Below are positions 38,029 to 47,269 of a DNA stretch of 64,000 bases, in pieces. A program made the translations under genes and the position numbers. Source of the DNA: Pseudoneobacillus sp052180215 (lineage in GTDB: Bacteria; Bacillota; Bacilli; Bacillales; Cytobacillaceae); the NCBI RefSeq assembly GCF_052180215.1, contig NZ_CP197471.1, positions 96,001 through 160,000 on the forward strand. Direction: 5' to 3'. Within the stretch, counting starts at the first letter, position 1. Each line of letters opens with the position of its first letter. A model generated the notes under the pieces. That model was not told the DNA's origin, did not search any database, and saw only the letters and a list, made by a program, of their open reading frames with translations.

Positions 38029-39306
38029 ATGACGGATCGTGTGAAAAAACTGCAAGAAAGCTGGGAATTGAGTGAGCGATGGAAAGGTGTAACAAGACCG
38101 TATACTGCTGAAGAAGTTATTAAACTGCGAGGATCAGTAGATATAGAGTATACACTTGCACGCCGCGGGGCTGAAAAACTATGGAAGCTAGTAAATGAAG
38201 AAGACTATGTAAATGCATTAGGTGCTTTAACTGGTAATCAAGCGGTTCAACAGGTAAAGGCTGGTTTAAAAGCGATTTATTTGAGTGGGTGGCAAGTGGC
38301 TGCTGATGCCAATTTAGCAGGTCAAATGTATCCTGACCAAAGCTTGTATCCAGCAAACAGTGTGCCAAACGTGGTAAAAAAGATCAATCAAGCATTGCAG
38401 CGTGCGGATCAAATCCATCATTCGGAGGGAGATGATTCAATTGATTGGTTTGCTCCTATTGTCGCAGATGCAGAAGCTGGCTTTGGCGGGCAGTTAAATG
38501 TTTTTGAACTAATGAAATCGATGATTGAAGCAGGGGCAGCAGCGGTTCATTTTGAAGACCAGCTATCCTCTGAAAAAAAATGCGGCCATTTAGGTGGAAA
38601 AGTGTTATTGCCAACCCAAACAGCCGTCCGTAATTTAGTTGCGGCCCGTTTAGCTGCAGATGTAATGGGGGTTCCAACATTGGTTGTGGCACGTACAGAT
38701 GCCAATGCGGCTGATTTAATTACGAGTGATGTTGATCCATATGATGCCCCGTTTATTACAGGTGAACGTACGACAGAAGGATTTTTCCGTGTAAAAGCTG
38801 GCTTGGACCAAGCGATTGCTCGTGGTCTTGCATATGCTCCTTATGCTGATTTAGTTTGGTGTGAAACTTCGGAACCTGATTTGGAAGAAGCAAGACGTTT
38901 TGCAGAAGCCATTCACGAGAAATTCCCTGATAAACTTTTAGCCTATAACTGTTCACCATCCTTTAACTGGAAGAAGAAACTCGATGATGTAACGATTGAA
39001 AAGTTCCAACAGGAGCTTGGAAAAATGGGCTACAAGTTTCAATTCGTTACACTTGCTGGATTCCACGCCTTAAACCATAGTATGTTTGAATTAGCACGTG
39101 GTTATAAAGAACGCGGTATGGCAGCATACTCTGAGCTACAGCAAGCCGAATTTGCTAGTGAGGAGCATGGCTACACAGCCACTAGACATCAAAGAGAAGT
39201 TGGTACGGGCTACTTTGACCAAGTTTCGATGGTGATATCCGGTGGTACCTCTTCGACAACAGCATTAAAAGGATCCACAGAAGAAGCTCAATTTACCAAC
39301 CATTAA
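38029..39306 (+). CDS. aceA: Isocitrate lyase
   Basis: A 425-residue enzyme splitting isocitrate to succinate and glyoxylate. The catalytic loop KKCGHLGGK (Cys near residue 185) is intact; also IVADAEAGFGG, VARTDANAA and YNCSPSFNWKK. AAGGAGG precedes the ATG. Second gene of the aceBA operon. Confidence 0.98.
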   Translation: MTDRVKKLQESWELSERWKGVTRPYTAEEVIKLRGSVDIEYTLARRGAEKLWKLVNEEDYVNALGALTGNQAVQQVKAGLKAIYLSGWQVAADANLAGQMYPDQSLYPANSVPNVVKKINQALQRADQIHHSEGDDSIDWFAPIVADAEAGFGGQLNVFELMKSMIEAGAAAVHFEDQLSSEKKCGHLGGKVLLPTQTAVRNLVAARLAADVMGVPTLVVARTDANAADLITSDVDPYDAPFITGERTTEGFFRVKAGLDQAIARGLAYAPYADLVWCETSEPDLEEARRFAEAIHEKFPDKLLAYNCSPSFNWKKKLDDVTIEKFQQELGKMGYKFQFVTLAGFHALNHSMFELARGYKERGMAAYSELQQAEFASEEHGYTATRHQREVGTGYFDQVSMVISGGTSSTTALKGSTEEAQFTNH

Positions 39307-39318
39307 TAGTTTCGGAAG

Positions 39319-39348
39319 CTGGCTCAAGCATACGGGCCAGTTTTTTTT
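39319..39348 (+). terminator. aceA terminator
   Basis: CTGGCTC / GGGCCAG with one G-T pair, an 8-nt loop, then eight T. Confidence 0.88.
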
Positions 39349-39421
39349 CATAAAATGAAGAAGGATTTGTGAAAAAGGGAAACGAAATAATAAGAGATAT
39401 TGTATCGCGGGAGGAAGAAAT

Positions 39422-40240
39422 TTGTTAAGAAGTAAACAACTTGTAGACATTAAAGAATTGCAAAAAATATGTGAGGCAGGAGAGCCCTTCGAATTAAAGC
39501 TAAATTGGGATATGTTAGAGACTCGTCCTGAGAATGAAACACATGACCTTTTTCATTATGAAGGGGAGAAGCTTGTAGGTTTTATCGGCTTGTATGGATT
39601 TGGAAATAAAGTAGAGCTTTGCGGAATGGTACACCCTGATTACAGAAGAAGAGGTATTTTTACACAGCTTTATAAAAAGGCTGAAGAATTAATGGTAGAA
39701 CGGAATTATAAACGTATTTTATTAAATGCTCCTTCCAATTCTGAATCAGCAAAGGGATTTTTAAAAACGTTACCTTGCACATATTCTTTTTCTGAGCACC
39801 AAATGAAATGGCAGGAAAAAGAATTAGTGAAGCAAGAGGATGTTGTTTTAAGACCATCTACACCAAAAGATGTTGAATTAGAGATTGAATTAGATGTCCG
39901 TTGCTTTGGTTTTGAGGAAACAGATGCGAGTGAATATAACCATAACCAGATGAAACTTGTAGATGAATACTTCATGATTGAGGCAGATGGAAAGCCTGTT
40001 GGTAAAATGCGTGTTTCGCACACTAACGGAGAGGCATGGATTTATGGATTCGCGGTATTACCCGAGCATCAAGGAAAAGGGATCGGCAGAAAAGCTCTTA
40101 CTAATGTGGTATTAAAAGAACATAAACAGGGATACCCTGTTTTTCTAGAAGTAGAGGCGAAGAATGCCAATGCCTTAAGGTTATACCAATCCTGCGGGTT
40201 TGAAGCCTATCATTCTCAGGATTATTATTTGAAATTATAA
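39422..40240 (+). CDS. Double-domain GNAT acetyltransferase
   Basis: A 272-residue protein with two GNAT-like halves. The N-terminal half has VHPDYRRRGIFTQLYKKAEEL (about residues 67-87); the C-terminal half has VLPEHQGKGIGRKALTNV (about 207-224) and the terminal NALRLYQSCGFEAY motif. Both halves retain acetyl-CoA loop glycines. The substrate is unknown. TTG start with GGGAGGA upstream. Monocistronic with its own terminator. Confidence 0.88.
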   Translation: MLRSKQLVDIKELQKICEAGEPFELKLNWDMLETRPENETHDLFHYEGEKLVGFIGLYGFGNKVELCGMVHPDYRRRGIFTQLYKKAEELMVERNYKRILLNAPSNSESAKGFLKTLPCTYSFSEHQMKWQEKELVKQEDVVLRPSTPKDVELEIELDVRCFGFEETDASEYNHNQMKLVDEYFMIEADGKPVGKMRVSHTNGEAWIYGFAVLPEHQGKGIGRKALTNVVLKEHKQGYPVFLEVEAKNANALRLYQSCGFEAYHSQDYYLKL

Positions 40241-40251
40241 ACCGTGTATTA

Positions 40252-40283
40252 AAGGTGTAATGTAAATCGCATTACACCTTTTT
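40252..40283 (+). terminator. Terminator after the GNAT gene
   Basis: AAGGTGTAATG / CATTACACCTT, 11 bp perfect, 7-nt loop, then T run. Confidence 0.9.
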
Positions 40284-40367
40284 GTTTTGTCCTTAAATTT
40301 CGATATTAGTATGTTTTTCCTTTTTAAAATAAATACTATAAAAAAAGCAAAAGGAGAACCCAGGATC

Positions 40368-41372
40368 ATGGACCATGAAACAAGATTAACCTCAGCAGAA
40401 ATCGGAACCTTATGGATATCCATCTACGAGAGCAAAATGTTTATTTGCTTATACAAGTACATGATAAATTCAATAGAGGATGTTGAAATCATATCCATCT
40501 TAAAAAAGGACCTTGCTTTTATTGAAGGTTTTTATCAATCGCTTTCCACTATTTTTGAAAATGAGAAGTTGCCTTTGCCAATAGGCTTTACGGATGAAGA
40601 TGTGAATGAAAATGTCCCTAGACTATGTTCAGACGGCTTTATTCTTTATTTCTTACAGTCCATGTCAAAAGCAGGGATGAGTAAAGATGTGACCGTTCTT
40701 GCTTTAGTTACCCGCAAAGATTTAAAAACGTTATTTAAAAAGCACCTTGATCATGCGTATGAAATTTATTTAAAAGTAGAAGAAGTTTTATTAGAGCGTG
40801 GACTTTATATTAGATCACCCTATATTCCATCCCCAAATAGTGTGGAATTTGTGAATAGCAATAATTATTTAGGTGGGTTACATATTTTTGGTGAAAAGCG
40901 GCCTCTAAATTCAATTGAAATTTCTCACCTATTTATGAATATGGAAGTGAATCTAATTGGTATGATGATTTGCACAGCTTTTAGTCAAGTAGCAAAGGAA
41001 ACAGATGTCATCAAATATTTGTTGCGTGGAAAAGAACTTTCGAAAGACATATTTAGTACATGCTCAAATATATTAACTGAATCAGAAGTACAAGCACCAG
41101 CAACATGGGATGCTGAAATTACAGCATCAACGGTTGCCCCTTTTTCAGATAAACTGATGCTTGCCTTTATTAATATGCTTAGTACGTATGGCCTTGGGTT
41201 ATATTCGATTTCATCAGCTGCAAGTTTACGTTCTGATATTCAAGGGAAATATGCGGGAATCACAAAGGATGTTGGTGCCTATGCGAAAGATGGCATTGAG
41301 TTACTGATTACCAAAGGATGGTTTGAACAACCCCCAACATTACCAGACCGGAACCGCTTGGCAAAGGGATAA
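40368..41372 (+). CDS. DUF3231 family protein (internally duplicated)
   Basis: A 334-residue helical protein. The two halves are homologous: residues 8-38 (LTSAEIGTLWISIYESKMF) parallel about 178-210 (LNSIEISHLFMNMEVNLIG), each followed by a four-helix bundle pattern, as in DUF3231 ferritin-like repeats. Function is unknown; related genes are common in spore formers. The start is set by AAGGAGA upstream of ATG 40368. Confidence 0.88.
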   Translation: MDHETRLTSAEIGTLWISIYESKMFICLYKYMINSIEDVEIISILKKDLAFIEGFYQSLSTIFENEKLPLPIGFTDEDVNENVPRLCSDGFILYFLQSMSKAGMSKDVTVLALVTRKDLKTLFKKHLDHAYEIYLKVEEVLLERGLYIRSPYIPSPNSVEFVNSNNYLGGLHIFGEKRPLNSIEISHLFMNMEVNLIGMMICTAFSQVAKETDVIKYLLRGKELSKDIFSTCSNILTESEVQAPATWDAEITASTVAPFSDKLMLAFINMLSTYGLGLYSISSAASLRSDIQGKYAGITKDVGAYAKDGIELLITKGWFEQPPTLPDRNRLAKG

Positions 41373-41467
41373 TAGTTAGATGAGGCATTGGTGAAAAGCC
41401 AATGCTTTTTTCACGAAAATACTTCAATCATCATATGTATGAATCAGGCAAATTGGAGGTGGTCATG

Positions 41468-41908
41468 ATGGAACGAGATAAAGTGGATGAGTATTTACAA
41501 CAGGGGATGTATGGCCCAAAGGAAATTAAACCAGAAGAGAGAAGACGTTTTTTAGGAACATTAAGGGAACGAATTGTCGTAGCTTTAACCATTGCGCAGG
41601 TTCGTGAAGGAAAGGTAAACAGTCAGCTTGAAAAGATTATGAAGGAAAATCCGAAAGCGCATGTCTTTTTAAATGGTCAAATAGAGTACACTTCCCTTTC
41701 AAAGTTCATACAAATGGCTAAAAAAATAGGGCTTCCTTTTACGATGGTTAATAATAAAGAGGTGGAAACGGATATTGGATTAGTGGTCGCGTATGATTAT
41801 GCCATAGACAAAGAAGAGATTTTTTTGAAAAATGAACTGAAGAAAAAGGTAAGCTTACAGAAGGGTAATGAAAAAGGGATCTTTTCAAAACTAAAAAAAC
41901 TATTCTAA
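41468..41908 (+). CDS. yueI: YueI family protein (DUF1694)
   Basis: A 146-residue protein with the family N-terminus VDEYLQQGMYGPKEIKPEER, then RRFLGTLRERIVVALT. The start is the second of two adjacent ATGs (41468), which is 7 nt from GGAGGT; the first is only 4 nt away. Cytosolic, function unknown; it may adopt an L7Ae-like or related fold, which is not established here. Confidence 0.9.
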   Translation: MERDKVDEYLQQGMYGPKEIKPEERRRFLGTLRERIVVALTIAQVREGKVNSQLEKIMKENPKAHVFLNGQIEYTSLSKFIQMAKKIGLPFTMVNNKEVETDIGLVVAYDYAIDKEEIFLKNELKKKVSLQKGNEKGIFSKLKKLF

Positions 41909-41998
41909 GGACCTTAAACAGGGATACGATCTGCACTAGTAATAGGATTATGATATAGTCATAGTAATAAAGTATTCCTGTTTTAAGGTGGTGTTAGA

Positions 41999-42910
41999 GT
42001 GGTCCAGACAAAGAAAAAGCCGATTTTTGTCAAAACGGATATAGAGACAACAATGGACAGGCTTTGGGAATATACTCAAAATCCAGCTATACATACTGAA
42101 TGGGATGTTCGTTTTACAGAAATTACTTATCTGGAAAAATGCGAAAATAAACCACAACAGTTCCTATATAAAACGAAGATTGGATTTGGAATCGAAATAG
42201 CTGGAAAGGGTGAATCAGGTGGACAGAAGATGGATGAAAACGGGGAACGAGTTTCTTCCCTGAAATTTTCGACCGATCATCCTCTTTCACTCATTCAAAC
42301 CGGAAGAGGCTATTGGAAATATAAACAGAATGGGAAAACGATTGATTTTCTAACACAATATGATTACGATACCCGATTTGGAAAGGTTGGGGAATGGATT
42401 GATCACTTACTTTTTCGTCCATTGCTAGGGTGGGCAACCGCATGGAGCTTTGATGCATTAAAACTTTGGTTGGAAAAGGGGTACCATCCGCGTCAATCGA
42501 TGATAAAAACGGCTACTTATTGGCTCATTTGTTGGGCACTGGCTTTTATATGGATTTATCAAGGACTTGTCCCTAAATTATTATTTCTTCACCCACAAGA
42601 AGTAAAAATGACGTCTGCTTTATTTGGAGTTGAAAACAGTCCTTTAGTGGTGAAAGGAGTTGGGGCTCTCGAAATGATTTTTGGTGTTTTATGGATACTT
42701 CCGTTTTTAAAACGAAAACTTTTCCTCATTCAGAGCGTACTCATGGTTTGTCTGACCGTTGCCGCCGTCCTCTCAGATATGACCAGTTATTATCATCCCT
42801 TTAATCCAATCACACTAAATGTATCCATTCTAATTTTATCTGTTATAGGCTATATAAACTCCAATCATCTTCCAAGTGCAAATCATTGTCAAAGAAAACG
42901 GAAGGGGTGA
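41999..42910 (+). CDS. yndG: SRPBCC plus DoxX-like membrane protein (YndG-like)
   Basis: A 303-residue protein. Residues 1-150 look like a START/SRPBCC polyketide-cyclase-like domain (MDRLWEYTQNPAIHTEWD at residues 18-35). Residues 170-295 carry four hydrophobic helices with a DoxX-like pattern. GTG start preceded by AAGGTGG. It begins an apparent three-gene operon with the DUF4166 and YndJ genes, an order also found in B. subtilis as yndG-yndH-yndJ (from memory). Function unknown. Confidence 0.82.
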   Translation: MVQTKKKPIFVKTDIETTMDRLWEYTQNPAIHTEWDVRFTEITYLEKCENKPQQFLYKTKIGFGIEIAGKGESGGQKMDENGERVSSLKFSTDHPLSLIQTGRGYWKYKQNGKTIDFLTQYDYDTRFGKVGEWIDHLLFRPLLGWATAWSFDALKLWLEKGYHPRQSMIKTATYWLICWALAFIWIYQGLVPKLLFLHPQEVKMTSALFGVENSPLVVKGVGALEMIFGVLWILPFLKRKLFLIQSVLMVCLTVAAVLSDMTSYYHPFNPITLNVSILILSVIGYINSNHLPSANHCQRKRKG

Positions 42911-42915
42911 AAAAA

Positions 42916-43539
42916 ATGACCTCCATTTATCAAAAAGTCCTGGGTTCACAGTTTTCTAAGCTTCACCCTATGCTCCAGTATCGCTATACCTTGACTAGGG
43001 AAAAAGGATTTATCGGTAAAGGGGTGATGGATGAAATCTCTGGAGGTAACTTTTTTCTCCGGAAAATGTTCCATTTGGGAATCCCTTACCGAGTCTTTTT
43101 TCCTGAAAGAGGTAGGAAGATTCCTTTTTTAATAGAAAATAAGGTGATTTCAGGTCCCAGTGGGGAAGATATAGTGGAATGGAATCGAACGTTCACCTTT
43201 AAAAAGTTTGAACGCTATTTTGATGCGGCCATGTTTTTAAATGATGACGGCAGTGTGATCAACGATTTGTTTGGCAAACCATCCATTTTGGGTTCCACCT
43301 TATCGTTTACTGTTGACGAAAAAAACGGATCATTAATAATTCGTTCCATGAAGCAATGGTTAATCGTTAACGGTGAAAAGCTTCCACTCCCCCGTATATT
43401 TCATGGTGAAGCTACTATTATAGAGTCTTATGATGACCATTTAGGTGTATATCGAATTCAGGTAGAGGTAAAAAATCCCTTGTTTGGCTCACTTTTTTTC
43501 TATAAAGGTAGCTTTTCGGAAGTGGAGAGGGATATATGA
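42916..43539 (+). CDS. yndH: DUF4166 domain protein (YndH-like)
   Basis: A 207-residue protein: YQKVLGSQFSKLHPMLQYRY at the N-terminus and IVEWNRTFTFKKFERYFDAA in the middle, typical of DUF4166. The start ATG at 42916 follows GAAGGGGTG. It overlaps the next gene by ATGA. Function unknown; it shares an operon with two membrane proteins. Confidence 0.85.
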   Translation: MTSIYQKVLGSQFSKLHPMLQYRYTLTREKGFIGKGVMDEISGGNFFLRKMFHLGIPYRVFFPERGRKIPFLIENKVISGPSGEDIVEWNRTFTFKKFERYFDAAMFLNDDGSVINDLFGKPSILGSTLSFTVDEKNGSLIIRSMKQWLIVNGEKLPLPRIFHGEATIIESYDDHLGVYRIQVEVKNPLFGSLFFYKGSFSEVERDI

Positions 43540-45146
43540 TGAAGCGAAATAACTGGATTGGCCTTATCATATTTATATTTTTTCTAGTGAGTGAATGGCC
43601 ACATATTCATCCGGTTGAAGCATTCGTGTTGTTTTCTATTTTATTCCTTATTCCGTTATCGTTTGCATTTATTGGAATGTTCCAGAGAAGTGGGCAAAAA
43701 TTTTGGTTGGCGAAATGGGTGGAATGGGCGTATCCATTTGCTGCGATTAGTGCGATGCTGGCGTTTCTTTTTGATTCTTTGCTGCTTGCAGGTATATGGT
43801 TCCTTTATACAGGATTAGTCGCTTTACTCGGGTTTAGAAGGCTTATGGAGCGAGGCTTGAAGCCAATTGGTGAAACATCTATCGATTTTGGACTTCTCTA
43901 TTTATTTTTAGGAGGTTTCTGGTTTTTTGCTTATATTGCCGAGTGGAACATCATGGGATTTTCCGGACTTATCGTGCTATTAACGGCCATTCATTTTCAC
44001 TATTCTGCTTATTTTTTACCAATCTTTGCTGGACTCTTGAATCGAAAGATCATAGATTGGCCTATGACCATCATTATTATGCTTTCCCCCATAACGGTAG
44101 CTGTGGGAATTACATATTCAACAGCCTTTGAGTTAGTGGCAGTTATCCTCTATTTTTTAGCGTTGGTACGTTATGGTTACCGAGTATGGACGACTAGTTT
44201 TGAAAAAAAATGGGCAAAACGACTTCTTGTTTTTTCTGGGACGGTTTTAATCATAACGATAACCTTCTCGGTGTTGTATGCCACTGGAACCTTTCGCGGA
44301 AGAGTCATCTTGTCCATCGATGAGATGATATGGATTCATGGAGCTGTCAATGCAGTAGCCGTTATTTTAATCGGGCTATTAGGATGGCACTTGGAATCTC
44401 CAAAGCTAAGAGGCAATCATTTTGGTAAACCTATGAGCAAAGTAAAAGGTACTTGGTTAATAGGTGGGGATTTTTTAGCAAAGAGTGAGTTGACGGGAAA
44501 AGAAAAATACGTTGGTTTAGTTGATAAAATGGCAGAACTTACTTCTTCTGATTTTGATGTAAATAAATTATCATCAAGCATTATTGATTTTTACGAACAA
44601 ACAGTGGATTACGAGTTAAAAGCAAGAATTACCTGGAGCAAGTGGTTTATACCGTTTGCCTATATTTATCAGTTTATAAGTAGACATGTACAGCAAGTTC
44701 ATTTAGGGATCCAAAAAGATTGGCAAAGGATGTCTGGGGATATTGTTGGGATTGATTCCTTAAAGGATGGTCGAAACAAGGTACGAGCGTGGGTTCGTCA
44801 AAATGAAAGTGGAGAGACGATCTTTGTTGCCTTATATTCCTTACATTCACATCAGGGACAAACGTACATGAATATTGCTCTTCCCTTGCCTAAGGGCAAT
44901 ATGACAGGTATATTAAAGCCTTTAAATGCCGGGGCTAATCTTATTTTAACCAGTCGTTCCTATCAAGATGGTAACGGGGACGAAGGAATTTACTTTCGAA
45001 CAAGATTCATAACCATTCGTTTACCACTCGCAGAAACCTTTACCCTACAAGAAACTAGTATTGGAACACTTCAAGCACACCACCAAATGTGGATATACGG
45101 AATTCCATTCCTCCAAATCCAATACAACATCGCAAAACAAACGTAA
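43536..45146 (+). CDS. yndJ: YndJ family membrane protein
   Basis: A 536-residue protein. Residues 1-290 contain about eight to nine hydrophobic helices; residues 300-536 are a soluble domain with FIPFAYIYQFISRHVQQVHL and NIALPLPKGNMTGIL. The architecture and operon position match B. subtilis YndJ. Start codon at 43536 overlaps the yndH stop; a second ATG follows immediately. Function unknown. Confidence 0.85.
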   Translation: MMKRNNWIGLIIFIFFLVSEWPHIHPVEAFVLFSILFLIPLSFAFIGMFQRSGQKFWLAKWVEWAYPFAAISAMLAFLFDSLLLAGIWFLYTGLVALLGFRRLMERGLKPIGETSIDFGLLYLFLGGFWFFAYIAEWNIMGFSGLIVLLTAIHFHYSAYFLPIFAGLLNRKIIDWPMTIIIMLSPITVAVGITYSTAFELVAVILYFLALVRYGYRVWTTSFEKKWAKRLLVFSGTVLIITITFSVLYATGTFRGRVILSIDEMIWIHGAVNAVAVILIGLLGWHLESPKLRGNHFGKPMSKVKGTWLIGGDFLAKSELTGKEKYVGLVDKMAELTSSDFDVNKLSSSIIDFYEQTVDYELKARITWSKWFIPFAYIYQFISRHVQQVHLGIQKDWQRMSGDIVGIDSLKDGRNKVRAWVRQNESGETIFVALYSLHSHQGQTYMNIALPLPKGNMTGILKPLNAGANLILTSRSYQDGNGDEGIYFRTRFITIRLPLAETFTLQETSIGTLQAHHQMWIYGIPFLQIQYNIAKQT

Positions 45147-45159
45147 AAACAAAAACCCC

Positions 45160-45212
45160 TTTAACACTTTAAAGCACCGGGGGTCAGACCCCCAGTGCTT
45201 TAAAGCGATAAA
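45160..45212. repeat. GGGGTCAGACCCC palindromic element D
   Basis: TTTAAAGCACCGGGGGTC pairs with GACCCCCAGTGCTTTAAA with one mismatch. It sits between the convergent yndJ and GNAT genes. Confidence 0.88.
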
Positions 45213-45231
45213 CTAATCTAAGAATAGGGTT

Positions 45232-45699
45232 TTAGGATACTTTCAAACAATAGATATGTTCATCAACAAAAGCTTTAACTATCTCACCTGTGGGTTCAAA
45301 GCCTAAAGCCGTATACACTCTTATTGCACTTTCATTTTCCGGGATTACGCTTAAATAGATTTCTTTGCAATCATATTCATGGATCATATCGTCAAGGATG
45401 GCTCTAAGGGCAGGTTTTCCATAACCTTTACCTTGAAACTTATGACCAAGCATCATAGAAACCATTTCATAACGGTTATGTTCTTTATCAAATCCATGTG
45501 TTGCAAATCCTATTAAAGTATCTCCATCATAGATAGCGCGATTTATCCAACCCTTAACCGATGCAAAGGCAATAAAAAAGGCATTGGAACCAACCATCGA
45601 TTCAAATAGCTTATATTCTTTTTCCTGTTTCAGTTCTGATTTTAGATTAATGATATCAAAGAAATTATCTTCTGTAACATGACGTAATTGTAAATTCAT
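45232..45699 (-). CDS. GNAT acetyltransferase (BltD/spermidine acetyltransferase-like)
   Basis: A 155-residue single-domain GNAT enzyme. The motif GHKFQGKGYGKPALRAI (about residues 84-100) binds acetyl-CoA; ENESAIRVYTALGFEPTGE closes the fold. The overall pattern resembles spermidine N1-acetyltransferase BltD, so a polyamine substrate is possible but not shown. AAAGGAG precedes the ATG. Confidence 0.85.
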   Translation of the reverse strand: MNLQLRHVTEDNFFDIINLKSELKQEKEYKLFESMVGSNAFFIAFASVKGWINRAIYDGDTLIGFATHGFDKEHNRYEMVSMMLGHKFQGKGYGKPALRAILDDMIHEYDCKEIYLSVIPENESAIRVYTALGFEPTGEIVKAFVDEHIYCLKVS

Positions 45700-45821
45700 C
45701 TATTGGAATCTCCTTTTAATAGAATACTAGTATTATAATAAGTAAAGTTATAATTTGTAAAATTATTCAAGAAATGGGTTATTTAAATAAATGAAATTAG
45801 GATAAGGAGGCTACATATCAT

Positions 45822-46664
45822 ATGAATCCAGTCCTTTTAAGGCCAAAAAAGCGGTCGCAAATCCGGATTACGCTAGGCAAAGTATTTTATCGATGGAAAA
45901 GATATGTACAATGGTTTACTGATGGAAAAAAGTATGCCTCGAAAAGAGATATAACAAAGTTACTTCCTTATGAAGGGATGAAACACCAAACAATATTAAT
46001 GAGGAAACTGAAAAACGTTGATATGTGGTATCAAACGAATAAAGTGACGAACTTAAAACTGGCGATTGAAAGGTTAAATGGAATTGTCGTCCGTCCAGGA
46101 GAAACCTTCTCTTATTGGAGATTAATAGGACAGCCTACCAAAAGAAAAGGGTACGTCGATGGAATGGTTTTGCATTACGGAAGTTTTCATAAGGGAATTG
46201 GAGGAGGGTTATGTCAGTTATCGAATTTAATTTATTGGATTACACTGCATACCCCTCTAACCGTGACGGAAAGACACCGACATAGTTATGATGTATTTCC
46301 AGATTCAAATCGAACACAACCATTTGGAAGTGGCGCCACCTGCGCTTACAACTACTTGGATTTACAAATAAGAAATGATACACAAGTTGATTTTCAATTG
46401 CATCTTTATTTAACAGAAACCCATTTAGTAGGGGAATGGCGTGCATCAGAGCCTTTATTACACACGTATCAAATTTATGAAAAGGAACATAAAATCGCTC
46501 CGGCTTATTGGGGAGGATATATAAGACAAAATGTAATCTCCCGTAAAAAATTTAACCGTCAAGGCAATCTAATAGAAGATGAGGATATCGCAGAAAATCA
46601 CGCCATCATGATGTACGAACCACTCTTAGAAACGAACAAAGAAGTAGAAGTATCGTCACTTTAA
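45822..46664 (+). CDS. VanW family protein
   Basis: A 280-residue protein with the VanW core: RPGETFSYWRLIGQPTKRKGY (about residues 91-111), GIGGGLCQLSNLIYW and HRHSYDVFPDSNRTQPFGSG. VanW occurs in some vancomycin-resistance clusters, but here there are no other van genes and the protein lacks the usual signal peptide, so a resistance role is not supported. AAGGAGG precedes the ATG. Its stop codon lies inside palindrome E. Confidence 0.92.
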   Translation: MNPVLLRPKKRSQIRITLGKVFYRWKRYVQWFTDGKKYASKRDITKLLPYEGMKHQTILMRKLKNVDMWYQTNKVTNLKLAIERLNGIVVRPGETFSYWRLIGQPTKRKGYVDGMVLHYGSFHKGIGGGLCQLSNLIYWITLHTPLTVTERHRHSYDVFPDSNRTQPFGSGATCAYNYLDLQIRNDTQVDFQLHLYLTETHLVGEWRASEPLLHTYQIYEKEHKIAPAYWGGYIRQNVISRKKFNRQGNLIEDEDIAENHAIMMYEPLLETNKEVEVSSL

Positions 46665-46714
46665 CACATTAACGCACCGGGGTCTGACCCCCGGTGCGTT
46701 AATGTGTTAAAGTG
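46658..46714. repeat. GGGGTCTGACCCC palindromic element E (longest perfect arms)
   Basis: CACTTTAACACATTAACGCACCGGGG pairs with its mirror-complement ending GCGTTAATGTGTTAAAGTG: arms of about 26 bp around TCTGA. The TAA in each outer arm is the stop codon of the flanking convergent genes (vanW at 46662-46664, cupin at 46709-46707). Confidence 0.93.
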
Positions 46715-47078
46715 GAGCTCTCTCTAATTCTTTTAAATATTTTGCTGGATCAAGGTGATCTCCTTCCACAATCATGGCTACCATTCCTGTTTTAGAACCA
46801 GATTCGTGCTCTTCACCAGGAGTCCAATAAACGGCTACCCCTTTTTGAACGGCAATCTTCTCCTCATTTGCTACTCGAACCCAGCCTTCTCCGTCAACCA
46901 CTAAAAATAATTGCGGACATGTGGCAGGATGGATTCCTAGTACACTATCAGAAGAAAAGTGCATACATCCAATCGATAAGGGACCTTCCATCCTTTGGAT
47001 AGGGGTAATCCCTACATTTTTGCTGCCAAACTGCTGGATTTCTCTTCGTACTTCCGCATCAAAACGGTAAAATTCCAT
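46707..47078 (-). CDS. Cupin domain protein
   Basis: A 123-residue single cupin: GIHPATCPQLFLVVDGEGWV (motif 1, about residues 48-67) and VYWTPGEEHESGSKTGM (motif 2). Metal ligands His and Glu are partly present. The second of two adjacent ATGs (47078) is chosen because GGGGGAG is 5 nt upstream; the first is 2 nt away. Function unknown. The last codons and stop come from palindrome E. Confidence 0.85.
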   Translation of the reverse strand: MEFYRFDAEVRREIQQFGSKNVGITPIQRMEGPLSIGCMHFSSDSVLGIHPATCPQLFLVVDGEGWVRVANEEKIAVQKGVAVYWTPGEEHESGSKTGMVAMIVEGDHLDPAKYLKELERAPL

Positions 47079-47269
47079 CATAACTCCCCCTTTTGTAAAT
47101 TAATCCCATTATATATAGTGCGAAACTAATTGAATAGCCTTTTTTATGAAGAGTATGATAATGCTCAAAATTTCGGACAAATAAATTAATTTCTATGGAG
47201 AATCATTGCTTTAAACAGAAAAAGTTTGATATCATCGATAATATTATCTTGTTCGTGAGGTGAAGAAAA

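Noticed and set aside
45822..46664. Vancomycin resistance determinant (VanW)
   Set aside because: VanW-domain proteins are widespread; no vanHAX, vanS/R or vanY gene is nearby.
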